A stretch of DNA of 64,000 bases. It comes from BAIKAL-G1 sp943370385 (GTDB lineage Bacteria; Cyanobacteriota; Cyanobacteriia; PCC-6307; Cyanobiaceae). The DNA lies in assembly GCA_943370385.1 (NCBI GenBank), contig CALRQT020000015.1, positions 1 through 64,000 on the forward strand, read 5' to 3'. Shown piece after piece: positions 61,959-64,000 of the stretch; position 1 is the first letter of the stretch, and the number at the start of each line of letters is the position of its first letter. A program made the translations under genes and the position numbers. The notes beneath the pieces are model-generated. The model did no database searches. It saw nothing but the letters and a program-made list of their open reading frames with translations, and had not been told where the DNA came from.

Positions 61959-63053
61959 ATGGACACCTCCTTTCTGAGTGAACGGCTGGAGACGGCCTGC
62001 CGCACCTTTGCCAGCCTCGAGCGCCAACTGGCCGATCCCTCGGTGGCGGCGGACCCCAGCCAGCTCGAACCGATTGCCCGGGAGCGGGCCAAGCTCGAAC
62101 CGCTCGTTAACGACTACGGCGAGCTGCAACACCTGCAGCAGCAGCAACTCGAGGCCCGCAGCCTGCTCAAGGAGCACCGCGGCGACCTGGAGATGGAAAG
62201 CCTGGCCCAGGAGGAACTGGCCAGCCTCGCAGGCCAGATCGAGCTGATCGAAAAACGGCTCACCCTGGCCCTGCTGCCCACCGACCCCCGCGATGAACGC
62301 AGCGTGATGCTGGAGATCCGGGCCGGGGCCGGCGGCGATGAGGCCAGCATCTGGGCCGGCGACCTGGCCCGCATGTACGAGCGCTACGCCCAGAGCGTGG
62401 GCTGGCGCGTCGATCCGGTGAGTGCCTCGGAGGCCGAACTCGGCGGCTACAAGGAACTGATCCTGGCGATCCAGGGGCCGGGGGTCTACAGCCAGCTCAA
62501 GTACGAGGCCGGCGTGCACCGGGTGCAGCGGGTGCCGGCCACCGAATCCCAGGGGCGCGTCCACACCTCCACGGCCACGGTGGCCGTGATGCCCGAGGCC
62601 GATCCGGTGGAGGTGCAGATCGATCCAGGCGACCTGGAGATCAGCACCGCCCGCTCCGGCGGCGCCGGCGGCCAAAACGTCAACAAGGTGGAAACGGCGG
62701 TGGACCTGCTGCACAAACCCACCGGCATCCGGGTGTTCTGCACCCAGCAGCGCTCCCAGCTGCAGAACCGGGAACGGGCCATGGAGATTCTGCGGGCCAA
62801 GCTCTATGAGCTCCAGCTGGCCGAAGCCAATGCCAAGGAAAGCTCCCAGCGGCGCGCCCAGGTGGGCAGCGGCGACCGCAGCGAAAAGATCCGCACCTAC
62901 AACTTCAAGGACAACCGCAGCACCGACCACCGCCTCGGCCGGAACTTCGCCCTGGAACCGGTGTTGCAAGGCCAGCTGGCCGATGTGATCGGCGCCTGCA
63001 TCGCCGCCGACCAGCAGCGGCAACTGGAAGCCCTAGCGGACCAGAGCGGCTGA
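61959..63053 (+). CDS. prfA: peptide chain release factor 1
   Basis: The 364-residue protein has an N-terminal helical domain, the RF1 codon-recognition loop region (RVPATESQGRVHTSTATVAV, containing PAT), and the catalytic GGQ in RSGGAGGQNVNKVETAVDLL. It ends translation at UAA/UAG. ATG 61959 gives the normal RF1 length; it lies directly behind the rpmE terminator. Confidence 0.96.
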   Translation: MDTSFLSERLETACRTFASLERQLADPSVAADPSQLEPIARERAKLEPLVNDYGELQHLQQQQLEARSLLKEHRGDLEMESLAQEELASLAGQIELIEKRLTLALLPTDPRDERSVMLEIRAGAGGDEASIWAGDLARMYERYAQSVGWRVDPVSASEAELGGYKELILAIQGPGVYSQLKYEAGVHRVQRVPATESQGRVHTSTATVAVMPEADPVEVQIDPGDLEISTARSGGAGGQNVNKVETAVDLLHKPTGIRVFCTQQRSQLQNRERAMEILRAKLYELQLAEANAKESSQRRAQVGSGDRSEKIRTYNFKDNRSTDHRLGRNFALEPVLQGQLADVIGACIAADQQRQLEALADQSG

Positions 63054-63087
63054 AGCCAAGCCAAGCCAAACCAAGCCAAATCAGTCG

Positions 63088-63600
63088 TTAGGCGACCTGC
63101 TCGACGCCAATCACATACTTGGCCCACTCGGCGTGTTGACCAGCGCGCATCTGGCGAGTGGCCTCAAACGCCAGGCTGCTGCTAGGCCGCCGCGGCACCC
63201 GATTGAGGGGCATCTCCGCCTCCCGCGGCGTGCGATTGCCCTTACGCACGTTGCAGCGCAGGCAGGCCGTGGTCACGTTCTCCCACACATCCTGACCACC
63301 ACGGCTGCGGGGGATCACGTGGTCGATCGACAGCTGCTCGCCTTCGTAGCCGCAGTATTGGCAGCAATGGCCGTCCCGGTGGAAGACGTTGCGGCGGGTG
63401 AGGGCCAGGGGCCGGAAGGGCACCCGCACGAACTGGCGCAGGCGGATCACCGTGGGCAGCAGCACATCGGGCCGCAGCTGGCGCCCGCTGTCGTGTTCAA
63501 GCCCTTCCGCTTTTCCCTTCAACACCATCACCGAGGCGCGCCGCCAGGTGGTGATGTTCAGCGGCTCATAGGAGGCATTGAGAACGAGTACTCGGCCCAT
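63088..63600 (-). CDS. HNH endonuclease
   Basis: The 170-residue protein begins MGRVLVLNASYEPLNITTWR, a widespread cyanobacterial/actinobacterial HNH family. The nuclease core is CQYCGYEGEQLSIDHVIPRS, then ENVTTACLRCNVRKGNRT (two CxxC zinc pairs, HNH His). ATG 63600 is the standard start; a longer form from 63624 exists. Its role is unknown (possibly DNA repair). It is convergent with prfA and divergent from alr. Confidence 0.9.
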   Translation of the reverse strand: MGRVLVLNASYEPLNITTWRRASVMVLKGKAEGLEHDSGRQLRPDVLLPTVIRLRQFVRVPFRPLALTRRNVFHRDGHCCQYCGYEGEQLSIDHVIPRSRGGQDVWENVTTACLRCNVRKGNRTPREAEMPLNRVPRRPSSSLAFEATRQMRAGQHAEWAKYVIGVEQVA

Positions 63601-63673
63601 GCCCACGTGCCTGGTTGCCACCATGCTAACGAGACCATCCAGATGCCCCTGTGATGCCGCCTACCGTTGGCTG

Positions 63674-64000
63674 ATGTCGGACCGCTTGTCCCAATTCCCC
63701 GGCCACCCCCCGGCCCCCCCGGACCCCATCCCAGCCGACCGCTCCCACCAGCCGGAGCTGGGCACCCACCCGCGCCAGCGCGCCTGGGTGGAGGTGAGTG
63801 GGGCGGCGATCAGTGCCAATGTGCGGGCCCTCAGGCGCTCCATGGCCCCGGACTGCCAGTTGATGGCGGTGGTCAAGGCCGATGGCTACGGCCACGGGGC
63901 CGTGCCGGTGGCCCGGGCGGCGGCGGCGGGTGGGGCCAGCTGTTTCGGCGTGGCCACCCTGGGGGAAGGGCTGGAATTGCGCCAGGCAGGCGTCCAGGAA
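63674..64000 (+). CDS. alr: alanine racemase, N-terminal part
   Basis: 109 codons are visible; the gene runs out of the window. RAWVEVSGAAISANVRALRR and MAVVKADGYGHGAVPVARAA (the PLP-binding Lys is in KADGYGHG) identify alanine racemase, which makes D-alanine for peptidoglycan. The first ~35 residues are Pro-rich. ATG 63674 is the likely start. Confidence 0.92.
   Translation, partial: MSDRLSQFPGHPPAPPDPIPADRSHQPELGTHPRQRAWVEVSGAAISANVRALRRSMAPDCQLMAVVKADGYGHGAVPVARAAAAGGASCFGVATLGEGLELRQAGVQE

Noticed and set aside
63054..63081. Short AAGCC/AAACC repeats behind prfA as a repeat element or CRISPR remnant
   Set aside because: Only five imperfect 5-bp units; too short and without spacers.

Overview
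The window is a high-GC (about two thirds G+C), densely coded stretch of a cyanobacterial chromosome, most likely an alpha-cyanobacterial picoplankter of the Synechococcus/Cyanobium type. The evidence is the end of a phycocyanin alpha gene followed by cpcE and cpcF bilin lyases, psaD (photosystem I), ndhN (NDH-1), ldpA (clock input), a PanC-cytidylate kinase fusion, several protein families restricted to cyanobacteria (DUF1815, DUF2839, CAAD, CCB1-type), and an S10/spc/alpha ribosomal cluster in cyanobacterial gene order. The assignment rests on gene content and protein features recognised by eye; no database was searched.

Layout. 1-2,033: 3' end of cpcA with its terminator, then cpcE and cpcF. 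2,207-8,890: a TetR regulator divergent from a secreted DUF2141 protein around a perfect palindrome, a low-molecular-weight tyrosine phosphatase, panC-cmk, rlpA, purM and an unknown coiled-coil protein. 8,952-16,682: an aldo/keto reductase, small cyanobacterial proteins, tRNA-Cys, an LpxB-like glycosyltransferase, ribonuclease D, a PadR/Pex-like regulator overlapping a CCB1-type cytochrome b6f assembly gene, an amidase-fold exported protein and hemF. 16,836-26,288: mrp coupled to a degenerate histidine kinase, psaD, then a run with four-base or similar overlaps, trpE-gshA-ppc-GNAT. 26,381-32,924: tRNA-Arg, recF with no AUG/GUG/UUG start that keeps its P-loop, speD, larE, a duplicated CobO-like protein, MoeB-rhodanese with a JAMM protease, and a CAAD membrane protein.

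33,046-45,451: a G-rich (possible quadruplex) spacer, fructosamine kinase, crtD, tyrA with a 19-bp tandem array at its promoter, a helicase-like protein that has lost its P-loop, DUF2839, DUF1815, recA with an upstream LexA-like box, a HAD phosphatase that seems to start at a non-AUG codon just behind tRNA-Gln, and the coupled set ndhN-ldpA-R3H/AAA ATPase. 45,943-63,053: rplC-D-W-B-rpsS-rplV-rpsC-rplP-rpmC-rpsQ-rplN-X-E-rpsH-rplF-R-rpsE-rplO, a strong terminator, then secY-adk-rpmJ-rpsM-rpsK-rpoA-rplQ-truA-rplM-rpsI-rpmE and prfA. The end of the window holds an HNH endonuclease and the start of alr.

No CRISPR array, prophage, insertion sequence or defence island was seen. The window is mostly core genome. 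The items worth a second look are cis-elements (operator palindrome, tandem repeats, a shared intergenic motif, a terminator inside the ribosomal cluster), unusual start codons, and degenerate or duplicated enzymes.
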